Of a stretch of DNA of 64,000 bases, positions 62,101 to 64,000 are shown piece after piece. Each line of letters starts with the position of its first letter. The stretch's first letter is position 1. Position numbers and translations under genes: made by a program. The stretch spans positions 1 to 64,000 of the forward strand of contig NZ_JBHYGG010000146.1 in assembly GCF_051859125.1 (NCBI RefSeq). The letters run 5' to 3'. The notes beneath the pieces are model-generated. The model saw nothing but the letters and a program-made list of their open reading frames with translations. It searched no databases and had not been told where the DNA came from. This stretch comes from Gemmata sp051859125. GTDB lineage: Bacteria > Planctomycetota > Planctomycetia > Gemmatales > Gemmataceae.

Positions 62101-64000
62101 GTCACCGACGCCAGCCGGTTGAGCGCGTCGAACGCGTACACCGTCCGGTTGCCCATCCCGTCGGTCGCGGCCTTGACGTTCCCGACCTCGTCGTACTCCG
62201 TCTTGCTGCGGCTCCCGAGCGGGGACACGGTGGCCACGGGCCGGTTCACCGCGTCGTACTCGTACCTCGTGCGGTTGGTCAGCGGGTCGACAGACGCCAC
62301 CTTGTTCGAGGCGGCGTCGTACTCGGTCTTCCACTGCCGGGTGAGCGCGTCGGTCGTCACCGCCGCCCGGCCGAGGGCGTCGAACCGGGTCGCCGTGGTG
62401 TTCCCGCGGCCGTCGGTCACCGACACCACCCCGCCGAACACGTCGTACTTCGTCGTCGTGGCGTGGGTCAGGGGGTCGGTGACCGTCGTCCGGCGGCCCA
62501 GGGCGTCGTAGCCGAAGCGGGTGGTCTCGCCCTCGCCGTTGGTGACCGCGACCGCGTTGTTCGCCGAGTCGTACGCGGTCTCCGTGCGGTGCCCCGTTCC
62601 CGTGCGGTTACCCAGCGGGGTGACGGCCGCGACCCGCTGGTCCAGGTCGTTGTACTCGTACGTCGTCCGGTTCAGGAGCGGGTCGGTGACCGCGACCACG
62701 TTCGACCGCCCGTCGTACGCGGTCCGCGACACGTTGCCCAGCGCGTCCTCGACGGCCACCGCCCGGCCGAGCGGGTCGAACGTCGTCTCCGTGCGGTTCC
62801 CCCGCGGGTCGGTCACCGCGACCGCGTTCCCGGCCGCGTCGTACGCCGTGGCGGTGACCCCGCCGAGGGCGTCGGTCACGGTCATCCGGCGTCCCAGGGC
62901 GTCGTACGCGTACGCGGTCGCGTTCCCGCGGGCGTCGACCGTGCGGGCCACCCGGTTGAGGCCGTCGTACGCGGTCAGCGTCTGGTTCCCGAGCGCGTCG
63001 ACCGACAGGTACGGCCGCTTCAGGTCGTCGAACAGGGTGCGGGTGGTCCGCCCGAGCGGGTCGACCACCGCGGTCGTGTTCCCGGCCGCGTCGTACCGGT
63101 ACTGCGTCACCGGCGACGCGTGGCCCAGCCGGGCCAGCGCCAGGGCCGGGTCCGCCGTCCACGCGGCGGTGACGCGGGTGGGCCGGTTGAGCCGATCGTA
63201 CTCGGTCCGCGTGACCCGTGTCTCGTCGAACGCCGCCCCCGGGTCGGGGCTGACCACCAGCGGCCGGACGGTCCGAAACTCGACGTTCCCGGCCGCGTCG
63301 TGCCGGTACAGGGTGACCCGAGCGTTCTGCTTGGATGCGTCGGCGTCGATCCACTCGGTCGTGGCCCGGAGCCGCCCCAGGGCGTCGTACCGGGACGTGG
63401 TCCGCCCGAGCCGCTCGGCCAGGTCCGCGACCCCCCCGGGTGCGACGTGCCCGGTCTCGCGGAACACCTCGTGCCCGGCCCCGTCGTACCCGACGTCGGT
63501 CGACCGGATCGGCGCGAACCCGGCGAGCGGGTCGCCGCCCAAGTCGGGGACGAGCGTGGTCCCCTCGGTGATCCGGGTCGGCTGGTCCAGGCGGTCGTAC
63601 ACGTACCGCGTGGCCCGGCGGGTCTCGGACGCCGGCCCGGGCGGGCTACCCTCACCCGTCAGCGCGACAGGCGATTCCTGGAGCACGACGCGGTTGACCC
63701 CGTCGTAGGTCCACCGGGTCTGCGGCGGCGCGTGGCCCAGGTCGGCAGCGGTCGCGTTGGCCGCCGCGGTGCTCGCGGTCCGCCGGTTCAGGGGGTCGTA
63801 CGCGTTCACGGTCACGGTGACCGCCGCCGACGGCAGGGCGGCCGCGGCCTTCGCGTCCGCGGCCGCCGGTACGTACCCGTACGCCCGTGGGACCGCCTCC
63901 CAGGTGACGTTGCCGGCCGGGTCATACCCGCGGGCGGTCGTCCGCGACGCCCCGGCCACCCCGGCCGCGACGGTCGTGGTCGTGGGCCGGTTCAGCTCGT
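59112..64000 (-). CDS. RHS/YD-repeat protein with YwqJ-like deaminase tip (5' end outside window)
   Basis: At least 1628 residues, open to the window edge. Most is RHS/YD repeats (Y-D-A-x-G-N, Y-D-x-L-N-R, G-R-x-T-x-x units) that form the toxin-encapsulating shell. The core ends in R-G-R-A-Y-D-P-A-L-G-R-F, N-L-Y-R-F-V-K-N-S-P and D-P-S-G at 60501-60512. The tip after it (about 460 residues) has far lower GC than the core. It ends in G-S-H-A-E-I-Y-A-V-N-E-L-L and P-P-C-P-Q-C, the H-x-E and C-x-x-C zinc motifs of YwqJ-type deaminases. The target is probably a nucleic-acid base. The start and delivery domain lie outside. An immunity gene and a displaced core copy follow. Confidence 0.92.
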   Translation of the reverse strand, partial: ELNRPTTTTVAAGVAGASRTTARGYDPAGNVTWEAVPRAYGYVPAAADAKAAAALPSAAVTVTVNAYDPLNRRTASTAAANATAADLGHAPPQTRWTYDGVNRVVLQESPVALTGEGSPPGPASETRRATRYVYDRLDQPTRITEGTTLVPDLGGDPLAGFAPIRSTDVGYDGAGHEVFRETGHVAPGGVADLAERLGRTTSRYDALGRLRATTEWIDADASKQNARVTLYRHDAAGNVEFRTVRPLVVSPDPGAAFDETRVTRTEYDRLNRPTRVTAAWTADPALALARLGHASPVTQYRYDAAGNTTAVVDPLGRTTRTLFDDLKRPYLSVDALGNQTLTAYDGLNRVARTVDARGNATAYAYDALGRRMTVTDALGGVTATAYDAAGNAVAVTDPRGNRTETTFDPLGRAVAVEDALGNVSRTAYDGRSNVVAVTDPLLNRTTYEYNDLDQRVAAVTPLGNRTGTGHRTETAYDSANNAVAVTNGEGETTRFGYDALGRRTTVTDPLTHATTTKYDVFGGVVSVTDGRGNTTATRFDALGRAAVTTDALTRQWKTEYDAASNKVASVDPLTNRTRYEYDAVNRPVATVSPLGSRSKTEYDEVGNVKAATDGMGNRTVYAFDALNRLASVTDPRGGAAKTVYAYDKAGNRTKLTDPSGNATAWEYDALNRPFLETDPLGGTTVTTYDDAGRVEEEVDRLGRVRKFGYDDDGRKTSEAWLATDGSTVQVQTWQYDDADRVTAAVDPDGEYHYAYDEAGQVTQVYAPFGQWLVFGYDEANNRNSVIDSQGGATTVVFDALNRQESERVGGVGVTPVRIDHAYDNRGLRETVTRFADLAGTVPVATTTYGHDADGRLTKLTTAAAGGAVVQAEGYAYDKADRVTVRTDNGVPTAYAYDKASQLTGDGTTAHAYDGSGNRTSPGYATAAGNRTTTDGTWTYTHDAEGNVVGKVNGSTGEAWAYAYDHRNQMTGAERRGTAGGPVDLRVEYAYDAYGNRIARTIDLGGTVTERHFAVDGWDPAKPKPVGTENFDTWADLDGSGALVARRVFGPAVNEIEAREDGAGAVSWYVGDRQGSVRHVLDNSGGLVASSAFDAFGNLASGSVTDRYAFQGMEYDAALDLYHARGRAYDPALGRFTSEDPKGFAAGDDNLYRFVKNSPTNATDPSGMEIWIPKAELEKWKELGGDSLIIGPEINGKHSVKVQDAARKTDDVYNKIAKAMEDAGVKDYIRGITMWHLFEGGIRERDNNYEYERNPDGTFMRAPDGWPRVRRTGQANFSFAVYANGGSPLRPSSNPGLGTTGTNLGNPVAQMESAYHSGGLTAPPPGYREVIGSASTFGPFQAAAQLVQQSPQLSAAAVKTAGRTLVDAGATAGGAVVDAGSWYLRFSSEFLIRMSYIEAMPVDRAWSPMQVVGHQAYPHPAWGNPYIDTRNTLYNLTLSGLAAMSGGAATYESRSAASLAAMRGRPVVVGSGMSGGYSYAAMRRGIDPFPLTQREIQNLKLISTENYAYRILLGESKADLGPCSSIAIDRVTGRISEVYYNDALGRVPKDLTDQIARGMVTVPVYEKTAGAGSHAEIYAVNELLKARPGAKLSEISVWTMELQMKKFFGNIKPPCPQCDHLLPGVEYIH

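Overview
The window looks like a chromosomal scaffold from a Gemmata-like planctomycete (Gemmataceae). The evidence is very high GC; a DUF1559 prepilin-type protein; a planctomycete-style ECF sigma factor coupled to a WD40 Ser/Thr kinase; TIGR03067 and MJ0042-type zinc-ribbon proteins; a surface protein carrying the LE-D-R-x-V-P-A motif; an RHS protein; and several eukaryote-like kinases. This is inference from families. There is no rRNA or marker-gene alignment behind it.

Layout. 0-10.6 kb: the end of a glycosyltransferase; a type IIA topoisomerase B/A pair with a small two-gene toxin/immunity-like cassette wedged between the subunits; a phosphonate-type binding protein; a TolC-like protein; a three-domain thiamine phosphate synthase; a small unknown. 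10.7-19.6 kb: a 3'-half tRNA-Phe fragment; a five-gene minus-strand cluster (rubredoxin/metallo-beta-lactamase, thioredoxin, ACT, SDR, reductase); a methyltransferase; small membrane proteins; an SGNH hydrolase. 19.6-22.9 kb: a graveyard of at least five truncated genes, including an IS transposase end. 22.9-31 kb: a beta-helix/FN3 surface protein and a coupled sigma factor/WD40 kinase. 31-39.5 kb: DUF1559 (with a spurious assembly gap), a repeat-bearing non-coding stretch and a 2047-residue membrane protein. 39.5-40.2 kb: NERD-like and integrase remnants beside a tRNA-Phe gene.

The tRNA-Phe at 40.1 kb shares its exact 3' half (anticodon loop to 3' end) with the fragment at 10.76 kb, in direct orientation, and an integrase N-terminal remnant sits just downstream of the tRNA. 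This is the layout left by a tRNA-targeted integrative element, here about 29 kb and heavily decayed or overwritten.

40.7-64 kb: a TPR/trypsin-like protease, a leucine-rich-repeat protein with a long super-repeat, a broken type I restriction (HsdR) gene, a spermidine-synthase-like protein, then a probable conflict or signalling island. The island holds a Ser/Thr kinase, a double-P-loop FtsK-type ATPase overlapping a multi-winged-helix protein, an XRE regulator divergent from a zinc-ribbon membrane protein across a palindromic operator, and a second kinase with Sel1 repeats. The window ends in an RHS gene (5' end outside) whose low-GC tip is a YwqJ-like deaminase, followed by a YwqK/MORN-like immunity gene and a displaced duplicate of the RHS core. 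The FtsK/wHTH/kinase group is the best candidate for an undescribed system; the RHS locus is the best-supported polymorphic toxin locus.
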